From NCBI RefSeq assembly GCF_900104815.1, contig NZ_FNTD01000004.1:3860501-3924500 (forward strand): DNA of 64,000 bases, read 5' to 3'. This stretch comes from Streptomyces misionensis (GTDB lineage Bacteria; Actinomycetota; Actinomycetes; Streptomycetales; Streptomycetaceae). Positions 16,509 to 24,342 of the stretch are shown piece by piece; position 1 is the stretch's first letter, and each line of letters begins with the position of its first letter. The notes below the pieces were generated by a model, which ran no database searches, was not told the origin of the DNA, and worked only from the letters and a program-made list of their open reading frames with translations. The position numbers were made by a program, and so were the translations under genes.

Positions 16509-16889
16509 ATGAGGATCGGTGAGCTGGCCCGGCGCAGCGGGGTGAGCGAGCGTTCCCTGCGGTACTACGAGAGTCAGGGGCTGCTGGTCTCCGAGCGGAG
16601 TCCCGGCGGGCAGCGGGAGTTCGGGGAGTGGGCCGTCGACCGTGTCGTGCGCATCCAGGCGCTGTACGCGGCCGGTCTGCACAGCAAGAAGATCGCGCGG
16701 CTGCTGCCCTGTATGCGGGACGCGGACGGCGGGCCGAACGAGTTCGCCACGGCGCGGCTGGTGGACGAGCTGACCGAGGAGCGCGACCGTATCGACCGCT
16801 TGATCGCCGACCTGGTCCGCTCGCGGGAGGTCCTGGACGAAGCGATAGCGGCCGCGTCGACCGGTCCGCTGTCCCGGCAGGGCGCCTGA
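16509..16889 (+). CDS. MerR-family regulator of the alkene reductase
   Basis: 126 residues. N-terminal winged helix MRIGELARRSGVSERSLRYY with the family sequence SPGGQREFGEWAVDRV, then a helix-rich dimerisation region (VDELTEERDRIDRLIADL). A Cys sits at CMRD near residue 75, but there is no metal-binding Cys pair. It probably senses an electrophile or other small molecule and activates the divergent reductase through the palindrome at 16462-16475. The ATG has GGTGAGGG just upstream, so this mRNA has a leader, unlike its target. Confidence 0.93.
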   Translation: MRIGELARRSGVSERSLRYYESQGLLVSERSPGGQREFGEWAVDRVVRIQALYAAGLHSKKIARLLPCMRDADGGPNEFATARLVDELTEERDRIDRLIADLVRSREVLDEAIAAASTGPLSRQGA

Positions 16890-17032
16890 GGGAGGCTCCG
16901 GCTGCTCCAGGCCCGCATGTGGGCATGGGTGGGATCACCGGTGGTCCGGTCGGCACAGGAATGTCAGTTGCCTGATGACGCAATCCGGCAATCACGGGCC
17001 TGGGCCGTACAGACCCCTCGGCCACGCCGCGC

Positions 17033-17323
17033 TCAGCGACCGCCCCGACCGTAGCGCGCCATGATCCAGGCGGCACCACGCTGCGCCAGCACCCTGCGCC
17101 GCGCCCGTCGCGAGCGTGGCACACCGAGGGACGGAGCCGGTGCCGACGCGCTCGCCACCGAGGCGAGACGGGCGGCGGCGCGCGCCAGTTCGGCCTGCAA
17201 CTCCCGGCGTCGGGCCGAGGCGCCCGCTCTCAGCAGTGCCGCGTAGAGGCCCTCCACCTCGGCCAGGGCGGCCCCCAGCCGCAGATTCGCCTCACGCACC
17301 CGCCGAATGTCACCGCGCGACAT
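17033..17323 (-). CDS. Small hypothetical coiled-coil protein
   Basis: 96 residues from an ATG (17323) with GGAGGAAGG a few bases upstream. The first half is a predicted amphipathic helix or coiled coil (VREANLRLGAALAEVEGLYAALL segment with heptad Leu spacing), then Arg/Ala-rich helix and a basic C-terminus ending RYGRGGR. No domain recognised and no membrane segment. It stands alone between the MerR gene and the transglycosylase. The good ribosome site and helical pattern favour a real gene, but the Arg/Ala-rich composition is a caution. Confidence 0.55.
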   Translation of the reverse strand: MSRGDIRRVREANLRLGAALAEVEGLYAALLRAGASARRRELQAELARAAARLASVASASAPAPSLGVPRSRRARRRVLAQRGAAWIMARYGRGGR

Positions 17324-17423
17324 GGACGCCCTTCCTCCCCCGGGCCACGGAACGCACCCCGGACGGCTGCGATTATTGCGCAATTTCGCAAGTCACGGGG
17401 GTGCAGGGGACGGTGTGGGGGTG

Positions 17424-18104
17424 TCAGCGCGCGCCGACGGCCCGCCCGGCCTCGGCCCAGTTCCCGTGCAGCCGGTCCAGGTACGAGCGGGCCTGACCGC
17501 CAGGTGTGGCGCCGCGGGCGAACGCGAGCATGTTGCCCGCGCCCGTGTTGTAGCCGAGCGCCAGCAGCTCGTCCTTCGTGTAGGGGCCCGTCCAGTGCGC
17601 GGGCAGCCGGTCCGCCAGGTCGCGCAGGTACCAGGCCTCGGCCTCGATCGCCAGGTCGCGGTCGTCGGGCAGTTCCTCCCAGCGGCGGCCGGCGAAGGGG
17701 CGGCCCCGCTTGACCTCGTCGAAGGTGGCACGGTGCATGTCGGCGATGCCGAAGGCGGCGTCCGGCTTGTACTTCTGCCAGGCCCGCTCGAAGGTCGGGT
17801 CGTGCGGTTTGTACGACTCGTTGTAGAGGATGGCCATCACCAGCCGGGCGCTGACGCCCGCCTCGCGGGCCCGGGTCCGGACCTGGGCGGCGTAGTCGGC
17901 GGGGTCGTACCCGGCGGACGCCGGTGCGGGCGGCGGGCTCGAGGTGCGCGGCGCCGCCCGGGAAGCGGACGGGCCGGCCTTCGGGCGGGACGGCGCCTCG
18001 GGCGTGGACGGGGTGCCCGTGGCCCGGACGATGCCGTACAGCACCAGCGCGAGGACCACCAGGAGCAGCCATCGGCCGCGCCTCGGTGCCGTCGATTCCG
18101 CCAT
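17424..18104 (-). CDS. Membrane-anchored lytic transglycosylase-like protein (SLT fold)
   Basis: 226 residues. A single N-terminal membrane anchor or uncleaved signal (about 11-27), a Ser/Pro/Ala linker, then a goose-lysozyme/SLT-type domain: LVMAILYNES with the likely catalytic Glu at 96, AFGIADMHRATF, and LALGYNTGAGNML, which match the usual E-S, G-x-x-Q/M and A-Y-N-x-G blocks. It probably cleaves peptidoglycan glycan strands outside the membrane during growth or division. GGGAGG precedes the ATG. No partner gene adjacent. Confidence 0.82.
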   Translation of the reverse strand: MAESTAPRRGRWLLLVVLALVLYGIVRATGTPSTPEAPSRPKAGPSASRAAPRTSSPPPAPASAGYDPADYAAQVRTRAREAGVSARLVMAILYNESYKPHDPTFERAWQKYKPDAAFGIADMHRATFDEVKRGRPFAGRRWEELPDDRDLAIEAEAWYLRDLADRLPAHWTGPYTKDELLALGYNTGAGNMLAFARGATPGGQARSYLDRLHGNWAEAGRAVGAR

Positions 18105-18157
18105 GACCCCGGCCTCCCGCGTCTGTCGTCAGCCGACGCCCTTGTACCGCGGGGGAG

Positions 18158-20821
18158 CTAAGACGGGCGTGAGGCGCTGCCGCCGTCCGGGGCGCCCGGT
18201 GGCTCGTGGCGCGCCCTGGCGACCAGCAGGGCCGCGGTGTACAGGGCGAGGACGACGCCGAGCAGCGGGTAGTAGACGGCGGGCAGGGGGGCGAGGCCGA
18301 TCAGCGGGCCGAGCGGTGAGGGCGGCAGCGCCAGGCCGATGACGGCCAGGGCGAGCGCGGCCCGGCCGACGGGGCCGGGCCCGCGGCCCCGCGCGGCCCG
18401 GCGGCCGGTCCGCAGCAGCACCATCACCAGGGCCTGGGTGAGCAGGTTCTCGGTGAACCAGCCCGCGTGGAAGACCGGTTCGGCCATTTTCCGGCCGAGG
18501 CCGTGCAGGGCGAGGGCGAGCACGGCGAAGGTGGCGACGTCGGCCACGGCGTTGAGCACCCCGAACCCCGTGATGAAGCGCAGCAGTTCGCGGGGGGGCA
18601 GGGTGGTGGGCCGGCGCGGTGCCAGACGGTGCGGACGGTCGTGGGCGAAGGTGAGCTGGGCGGCGTCGAAGCACAGGTTCTGGGCGAGGACCTGGGCGGG
18701 GAGCATCGGCAGGAAGGGCAGCAGCAGGCCGGCGCAGAGCATCGCGATCACATTGCCGAGGTTGGAGGAGAGCGTGATCCGCAGATAGGCGGCGATGTTG
18801 CCGCCCGCGTGCCGGCCCGCGTCGATGGCGTGGGCGATCGCGGTGAGGTCCTTCTCGGCGAGCACCACGTCGGCGCGCTCCCGGACCGCGTCGGCACAGC
18901 CCTGCGGGGCGATGCCGACGTCGGCGGCGCGCAGCGCGGGCAGGTCGTTGACGCCGTCGCCGAGGAAACCGACGGTGTGCCCGGCGCGGTGCAGCGCGTG
19001 GACCACGCGGGCCTTGTGCTCCGGGGTGCAGCGGGCGAACACCGTGGCGTGGGCGACGAGTTCGGTCAGCTCGGCGTCCGTGCGGGCGTCGATGGCACCG
19101 GCGGTCAGGACGGCGTCGTCGGACACCGGGACGCCGAGGTCGCGGCAGGCCCGGACCGCCGTGCCGGGGTGGTCCCCGGTGAGCACCTTGACCGTGACGC
19201 CCTGACCGGTGAGGACCGTCAGCGCCTCGGCGGCGGTGGGCGCGAGCGCGTCCCGCAGGGTGACCAGGCCGCAGAAGGCGAGGCCGCGTTCGTCGGCCTC
19301 CGTGTAGCCGCGGGCGCGGGCCGGGCGTTCGGCGGTGGCCACGGCCAGGACGCGCGCCCCGTCCTCGGCCTGCCGGGCGGCGAGGTCGCGCAGCCGGCCG
19401 CGTTCCTCGTCGTCGAGGGCGCAGCGCGCGAGGACGGCCTCGGCGTCCCCCTTGACGACCAGTGTGTGCGTGCCGAGCCGGCCCGGCGTGCGAAGGACCG
19501 CGGTGGCCAGGCGGCGGGCCGGGGTGAAGGGGAGCGCGGCGACGCCGTCGTGGGCGAGGAGGTCGTCCTCGTCGACCGCGGCGAGGAGCGCCTCGTCCAG
19601 GGCGTCGGGCTCGGGCAGGTCGGCGAGTTGCAGGGTCCACCAGGAGTTGAGGGCGGCCCAGCGCAGGACCTCGGGGTCGTCCTGGCCGTCCGGGCCGAGG
19701 CCGCGGTCGGCCACGGGCCGGTCCTGGGTGAGCGTGCCGGTCTTGTCCAGGCACAGCACGTCGGCGGCGCCGATGTCGTACAGGGCGGGGAGCCGTCTGA
19801 CGATCACGCCCCGGGTGCGGGCCAGCAGCGCGGCGCCGCGGGCCAGGCAGGTGGTGACGAGGACCGGCAGCATCTCCGGGGTCAGCCCGACCGCCACCGC
19901 GACCGCGAACGGCAGTGTCTCCAGGCCCCGGTCGCGCAGCGCCGCGTTGGCCATCAGCACCAGCGGGGGCGTGAGCAGCATGAACCGGATCAGGATCCAG
20001 GAGACGCCGTGCACGGACCGGTCGAAGGCGCTCGGCTCCGGGCGGCCCGGCGCCCGGCCGTGCGCGGCGCCGAACCGGGTCCGCGCGCCGGTCGCGGTGA
20101 CCACGGCGGTGGCGCTGCCGGAGGCGATGCCACTGCCCTGGAAGCACCACTGCGGCTGCTCGAACGGCCCGCTGCCCGGCGCCGGCGCATCGGCGTGCTT
20201 GGCGACGGGGGCGGTCTCGCCGGTGAGCGCGGACTGGTGCACGGTCAGTCCGCTCGCACGCAGCAGCCGTACGTCCGCGGGGACGAGGTCGCCCGGGCCG
20301 AGGCGGATCACGTCACCGGCCACGAGGTCCTCCAGGGGGATCTCGCGGGCGATGGGCACCGCCTCCTCGTCGGCGCGCCGCAGCACGGTCGCCGTGGTGG
20401 CGACCAGTTCGCGCAGCGCGGCCGTGGACCGGTCGGCCCGGTACTCGCCGGCCGTGCGCAGCACGCAGCTGACCACGACGAGGAAGAGGATCACCGAGGC
20501 GGTGCCCCAGGCGAGGACGGCGGCGGAGACCAGGCCGAGGCAGAGCAGCACCGCCGTGAAGGGATCGCGCAGGCTGCGCACGAAGAGCCGGGACCGGCCG
20601 GCCGCGCGCCGGGCCGGCAGGGTGTTCGCGCCGAACCGGGCCAGGCGTGCCTCGGCCTCGGCCTCCGTCAGCCCGCGCGGGCCGGTGTCCAGCCGCCGCA
20701 GGACCTCCAGCAGGGTCGGCGCGGCCGCGCCCGGCTCGCCGGGGGCGGCATCCGCTGCCGAAACGGCCACCGCGGCGGGCGGCCCGGCGTCCCGGTCGAA
20801 GGCCGCGGTGGTCTCAGCCAC
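18158..20821 (-). CDS. mgtA: MgtA-type magnesium-transporting P-type ATPase
   Basis: 887 residues, usual size for P3B ATPases. Visible: N-terminal cytosolic segment, membrane helices near 85-125, actuator motif TGETAPVAK (200-208), the membrane ion-site sequence VGLTPEMLPV (311-320), phosphorylation motif DKTGTLTQ (D359), and the hinge GDGVNDLPALRAADVGIA. The C-terminal membrane half has QNLCFDAAQLTFAHD, like MgtA rather than a calcium pump. It should import Mg2+ with ATP. It overlaps the preceding ArsR gene by 8 bases, so the two are cotranscribed and coupled. I see no Mg2+ riboswitch upstream. Confidence 0.9.
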   Translation of the reverse strand: MAETTAAFDRDAGPPAAVAVSAADAAPGEPGAAAPTLLEVLRRLDTGPRGLTEAEAEARLARFGANTLPARRAAGRSRLFVRSLRDPFTAVLLCLGLVSAAVLAWGTASVILFLVVVSCVLRTAGEYRADRSTAALRELVATTATVLRRADEEAVPIAREIPLEDLVAGDVIRLGPGDLVPADVRLLRASGLTVHQSALTGETAPVAKHADAPAPGSGPFEQPQWCFQGSGIASGSATAVVTATGARTRFGAAHGRAPGRPEPSAFDRSVHGVSWILIRFMLLTPPLVLMANAALRDRGLETLPFAVAVAVGLTPEMLPVLVTTCLARGAALLARTRGVIVRRLPALYDIGAADVLCLDKTGTLTQDRPVADRGLGPDGQDDPEVLRWAALNSWWTLQLADLPEPDALDEALLAAVDEDDLLAHDGVAALPFTPARRLATAVLRTPGRLGTHTLVVKGDAEAVLARCALDDEERGRLRDLAARQAEDGARVLAVATAERPARARGYTEADERGLAFCGLVTLRDALAPTAAEALTVLTGQGVTVKVLTGDHPGTAVRACRDLGVPVSDDAVLTAGAIDARTDAELTELVAHATVFARCTPEHKARVVHALHRAGHTVGFLGDGVNDLPALRAADVGIAPQGCADAVRERADVVLAEKDLTAIAHAIDAGRHAGGNIAAYLRITLSSNLGNVIAMLCAGLLLPFLPMLPAQVLAQNLCFDAAQLTFAHDRPHRLAPRRPTTLPPRELLRFITGFGVLNAVADVATFAVLALALHGLGRKMAEPVFHAGWFTENLLTQALVMVLLRTGRRAARGRGPGPVGRAALALAVIGLALPPSPLGPLIGLAPLPAVYYPLLGVVLALYTAALLVARARHEPPGAPDGGSASRPS

Positions 20822-21176
20822 TGGTCCCGTGCAGAAGCCGGATCGGCGCGGCGCCCTGGCGGGAACGTGCCGTCAGCTGCCCGATCATCACTCTCACCAG
20901 CGTCACGACGTCCGGGTCGTCGATGTAGTAGACCTGTCGCCGGCCCTCCCGGCGCGAGCGCACCAGCCCGGCGAGTTTCAGCTTCGCCAGGTGCTGGCTG
21001 ACGGCGGGCAGGGCGCCGCCCACCCGGTCGGCGAGGTGCGTGACGTCGCTCTCCCCCTGCGACAGCGCCCACATCAGATGGAGCCGGACGGACGAGGCGA
21101 GCAACCCGAAGGCACCGGCGGCGGCCGCCAGCACCTCGGCGGGCGGATCCTCGAACCCACCGCCGTTCTCCCCCAC
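20814..21176 (-). CDS. ArsR-family winged-helix regulator, cotranscribed with mgtA
   Basis: 120 residues. Typical ArsR/SmtB fold: LASSVRLHLMWALSQGESDVTHLA, then the recognition helix ALPAVSQHLAKLKLAGLV and wing RREGRRQVYYIDD. The Cys box ELCVCD of classical ArsR sensors is absent; the corresponding segment is QGESDVTHLA, and a DPDV..LVRVMIGQL helix near the C-terminus offers Asp and few His ligands. It probably represses its own operon and senses some metal or stress linked to the pump. Overlap with the pump start implies translational coupling. Confidence 0.9.
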   Translation of the reverse strand: MGENGGGFEDPPAEVLAAAAGAFGLLASSVRLHLMWALSQGESDVTHLADRVGGALPAVSQHLAKLKLAGLVRSRREGRRQVYYIDDPDVVTLVRVMIGQLTARSRQGAAPIRLLHGTSG

Positions 21177-21313
21177 GACCCGCCGCCCTCCCGTCCCGCA
21201 CTCGAAGCCGACACACGTGCGCCCGGACAGTGTAGGTGCCGGGGCCGACGGCGGGCGGGCCCGTGCCGTGCGCCGGGGCCCGACCGGTCAGGCGGTCAGG
21301 CGGGTCAGGCGGG

Positions 21314-21751
21314 TCAGGCGGGGATGACCCCCGGCCGGAACGGCTCGACGCCGACGATGTGGCGCACGCGCTCCGGCTCGACCAGGACGTGCACCCGCTG
21401 CTCGCCCTCGATCAGCCAGGGGTAGCCGTCCAGGCCCAGGTACTTGCGGGCCAGCCGGTCCATGCCGCGCTCGGCCTCCTCGCCCGTCACGAGGCGCACC
21501 ACGCGGCCGGAGATCTGCACCCGGTCGTAGGGGCTGTCGGCGTCGATGTGGGAGAGGTGGACGCGCGGGTCGTTGCGGAGGTTCTCCTCCTTGATCCGGC
21601 CCACCGAGGTGTTGAAGACGATCAGCCCGTCCTCCAGCCCCACCCACATCGGCGTCACGTGCGGCGCGCCGTCCGGCGTCACCGTGGCCACGAACCAGAA
21701 GTTCGGCGCCTCCAGCCGCCCCCGCACCTGCTCGGTCAACCGCGCCGCCAT
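21314..21751 (-). CDS. PPOX-class F420-dependent oxidoreductase/FMN-binding split-barrel protein
   Basis: 145 residues. A split beta-barrel with FWFVATVTPDGAPHVTPMW, LIVFNTSVGRIKEENLRNDPRV, and DRVQISGRVVRLVTG, typical of actinobacterial PPOX-class proteins that bind F420 or FMN. It ends with RHIVGVEPFRPGVIP. Likely a small cytosolic reductase of unknown substrate. The coding end merges into a short tandem repeat, GTCAGGCGG-like units from about 21288 to 21322. Start ATG 21751 is clear. Confidence 0.9.
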   Translation of the reverse strand: MAARLTEQVRGRLEAPNFWFVATVTPDGAPHVTPMWVGLEDGLIVFNTSVGRIKEENLRNDPRVHLSHIDADSPYDRVQISGRVVRLVTGEEAERGMDRLARKYLGLDGYPWLIEGEQRVHVLVEPERVRHIVGVEPFRPGVIPA

Positions 21752-21975
21752 GCCCGCACCTTTCCTTGATCATCAACGGTCGGCCCACTCTTTCACGCGC
21801 CCGCCGGCCACCGGGGCGCCGAGCACCGAAAGTCACCAACGACCAGGAACCGTGCGGGTTTTCGACACGTTTCCGCCACACGCCCGACCGGGCTCAGTGG
21901 CCCTTGAGCTCGCCGGCGCCCGCAGCAAGGGCGGCTTCCGGCTGTACACGGAGTCCGGCGTCGAACGGCCGATGG

Positions 21976-22725
21976 TCAGGGGTACAGCAGGTGCAGCCGG
22001 CCCGGTTCGGCCGCCATCCGCAGCGGGGCGCGCACCTCGCGCACGGGGATGCCGTCCAGGTCCAACCGATGGGCGCCCAAAGCCCGTTCGAAGCGCAGCC
22101 GCCGTACCCGGCGCGTGCCGAAGGAGTCGCCGCGCACCTCCAGCAGCCCCGATCCGGTGACCGTGACGCACAGGGGACGGCCGCCCGGCACGGTGATCTT
22201 CTCGTTGTCGAGGATCAGACGGGCGGGCCCGGGGTCGGGGCGCAGGGACACCAACCCCACGCGGTGCAGGGCGAGTTCATAGCCCCGGTCGGCGAGGTGG
22301 ATGCCGATGACGGCGCTCCGCCGGCCGCCGAGCCCGCCCGGCTCGCCGCCCGCCGCACCTTCGGGGCGTTCGGTCAGCAGCGGCAGCCGCCATAACGCGG
22401 CGGCCCGCATCGCCTGCTCCGGGCGCACGCCCGGCGTGTGCAGCAGCAGCCCCACCGCGCGCACCGGCAGGCCGTATGAGCCACCGCGCTCGCCGGGTTC
22501 CGGCAGCGGGCTCAACTCCGTCGTGGCCACGCCTCGTTCGGCCAGCCGGGCGCGCAGGGAACCGGCCCGCTGACGGTCGGACTGGTGCCGGCCGCGGACG
22601 ACGCCGAGGGTGGAGCGCGTCGCGGGCAGGGCGCCGGCGAGCCGCACGGCGGCGGTCAGCAGGCGCGGAACTCCCGGTGTCTCGCGGGCGGGCACGGCGT
22701 CGGGGGGCGAGGTCGAGTGCGGCAT
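21976..22725 (-). CDS. Hypothetical protein with a TTA codon
   Basis: 249 residues, soluble. The N-terminal half is helical (VPRLLTAAVRLAGALPATRS); the C-terminal half (about 140-249) is strand-rich with GYELALHRVGLVSLR, RPLCVTVTGSGLLEVRG and a closing VREVRAPLRMAAEPGRLHLLYP-type tail. The end faintly resembles the C-terminal beta domain of diacylglycerol/NAD-kinase-like proteins, but no kinase motif is present; treat as unknown. One Leu is encoded by TTA (22395-22393), in ALWRLP, so translation should depend on the rare tRNA encoded by bldA in Streptomyces. About 220 bp on its 3' side hold nothing I can name. Confidence 0.75.
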   Translation of the reverse strand: MPHSTSPPDAVPARETPGVPRLLTAAVRLAGALPATRSTLGVVRGRHQSDRQRAGSLRARLAERGVATTELSPLPEPGERGGSYGLPVRAVGLLLHTPGVRPEQAMRAAALWRLPLLTERPEGAAGGEPGGLGGRRSAVIGIHLADRGYELALHRVGLVSLRPDPGPARLILDNEKITVPGGRPLCVTVTGSGLLEVRGDSFGTRRVRRLRFERALGAHRLDLDGIPVREVRAPLRMAAEPGRLHLLYP

Positions 22726-23031
22726 GCGGGCTCCTTGCGCGCTCGGGACGGAGCGAACGCGGCCGCCGACACGGCACGACCCATGGCGGCACCCGGTCGT
22801 TCGTCCCCAACGTAGTGCGAGAACGCGCCCGGTGTGAAGCCGACCGAAGACGGGGTGAACACGGCCCGATCCTCACGTGTCGTGAGAATTGCCGGACACC
22901 GCCGCGCCCCCGGACACCGCCGCCCCCGGACACCGCCGCGCCCAGGAGCCGCCGGACACGGGTCGCCGTCGCGCTCCGCCGGTGCGTACACGAGGACGCC
23001 CCGAAGCCCAGCTGGGACCCCCGGCGGCCGC
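22726..23031. other. Intergenic region with palindrome and short tandem repeat
   Basis: No gene seen. A 15-bp inverted repeat CTCACGTGTCGTGAG (22872-22886) could be an operator. From 22891 to about 22943 the unit CCGGACACCGCCGCGCCC is repeated nearly three times with small length changes, followed by a degenerate further unit. It lies between the start of the TTA-containing gene and the end of the flavoprotein gene. Confidence 0.5.
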
Positions 23032-24231
23032 TCAGGCGGCCGTGTCCACCTTCGGGTCCGCCGTCCGCCGCGCCGCCGGCGCGACCGGGCGGACGCGGGC
23101 CGGCAGCAGCAGCGGGTGGGCGACGCCCCAGGTGGCGCCCTTGCAGATCGCCTCCTTGTAGCGGGCGGCCACGCGTCCGGTCAGGGCCCGGTCGACGGCG
23201 CGGTCGTCGGCGGTGACGAACTGGATCAGGCCGTCCTTCCGGCCGAGGGAGACGCACTGCTGGTAGTAGCGCACCGCGGTGGTGGGCACCTTCGTCCCGG
23301 TCAGCCGGGCCACGAGGGCGTCGGCGGCCTGCCAGGCGCCGGGCACGCCCGAGGCGCACGACATCCGCAGCGGCTTGTCGCCGGGGCCCATGGCGAGGGC
23401 CGCGTCCCCGACGGCGTACACGTCCGGGTGCGAGACCGAGCGCATGGAGGCGTCGACCACGATCTGCCCGTTGTCGCCGGTCTCCAGGGTGGTGGCCCGC
23501 GCGATCGGGTGGACGGCGAACCCGGTGGTCCAGACGGTGGCCAGGGAGGCGATGCCGGTGCCGTCGGCGGTGGTGACGCGGTCGGGCGTGACGGCGGTGA
23601 CGGTGGTGTGTTCGCGCACGGTGATGCCGAGCCGGTCGCAGACCTCGCGCACATGGCGGCGGCCCTTGGGCGAGAGCCAGTCCCCGAGGGCGCCGCGCGC
23701 GACGAGGGCGACGGCCAGGTCCGGGCGGGCCTCGGCGAGTTCGGTCGCGGCCTCCAGCCCGGTGAGCCCGGCGCCGACCACGACCACGGGCGCCCCGGCG
23801 TCGAGGCGGGCCACCCGTTCGCGCAGCCGCAGCGCCCCGGGGCGGCCGGCGACGTCGTAGGCGTGCTCGGCGACTCCGGGGACGCCCTGGTCGTGCCCGG
23901 TGCTGCCGAGGGCGTACACGAGGCTGTCGTACGGCAGTTCCTCCCGCGCGCCCCGCGCGTCGGCGACGGTCACCAACTTGCGGTCGACGTCCACCCCGGT
24001 GACCTTCGCGAGCTTCAGCGCCACGCCGGTGCCCGCGAACATCGCGTCCAGCGGCCGGGGCCTGAGGTCCTGCCCGGCGGCGAGCTGGTGCAGCCGGACG
24101 CGCTCGACGAAGTCGGGTTCGGCGTTGACGAGGGTGATGGCGACGTCCTCGCGGCGCAGCCGGCGGGCGATGCGGCCGGCGGCGATGGCTCCGGTGTATC
24201 CGGCCCCGAGGACGATGATGCGGTGCTGCAT
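23032..24231 (-). CDS. NDH-2-like NAD(P)/FAD-dependent oxidoreductase
   Basis: 399 residues with two dinucleotide folds: FAD-binding VLGAGYTGAIAAGR (G9, G11, G14) and a second GAGLTGLEAATELA near the middle, plus VYAVGDAALA near 280-290, which contacts FAD. It belongs with type II NADH dehydrogenase-like flavoproteins; there is no C-terminal amphipathic membrane anchor that I can clearly see, so it may be soluble or peripheral. It follows an ECF41-type sigma factor gene with a 111-bp gap holding regulatory-looking repeats. Oxidoreductase genes next to ECF41 sigma factors are common targets of them. Confidence 0.9.
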   Translation of the reverse strand: MQHRIIVLGAGYTGAIAAGRIARRLRREDVAITLVNAEPDFVERVRLHQLAAGQDLRPRPLDAMFAGTGVALKLAKVTGVDVDRKLVTVADARGAREELPYDSLVYALGSTGHDQGVPGVAEHAYDVAGRPGALRLRERVARLDAGAPVVVVGAGLTGLEAATELAEARPDLAVALVARGALGDWLSPKGRRHVREVCDRLGITVREHTTVTAVTPDRVTTADGTGIASLATVWTTGFAVHPIARATTLETGDNGQIVVDASMRSVSHPDVYAVGDAALAMGPGDKPLRMSCASGVPGAWQAADALVARLTGTKVPTTAVRYYQQCVSLGRKDGLIQFVTADDRAVDRALTGRVAARYKEAICKGATWGVAHPLLLPARVRPVAPAARRTADPKVDTAA

Positions 24232-24304
24232 TGCCTGCTCCTGTCGCTCGTGCGTGCGCCGCGTCGTGCGCGGTTCGCCCCTTGAACCGGGCGGCCCGCC
24301 GTTT

Positions 24305-24336
24305 CCTGACAGGAGTGCGCTGTGATGCCGGTCACA
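24305..24336. promoter_or_regulatory. Two palindromes between the ECF41 sigma gene and the flavoprotein gene
   Basis: TGTGA-N6-TCACA (24321-24336) matches the consensus shape of CRP/FNR-type sites. CCTGACAGG (24305-24313) is a 9-bp palindrome; read on the minus strand it supplies TGTCAGG, which resembles the -35 element TGTCACA described for ECF41 promoters, though I do not find the matching CGTC -10. Either could drive the flavoprotein gene. Confidence 0.4.
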
Positions 24337-24342
24337 TGAGGA

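Noticed and set aside
21288..21322. Short GTCAGGCGG tandem repeat at the end of the PPOX gene, considered as a CRISPR-like or minisatellite array
   Set aside because: Only about three or four imperfect 9-10-bp units, too short to be a CRISPR and without spacers.
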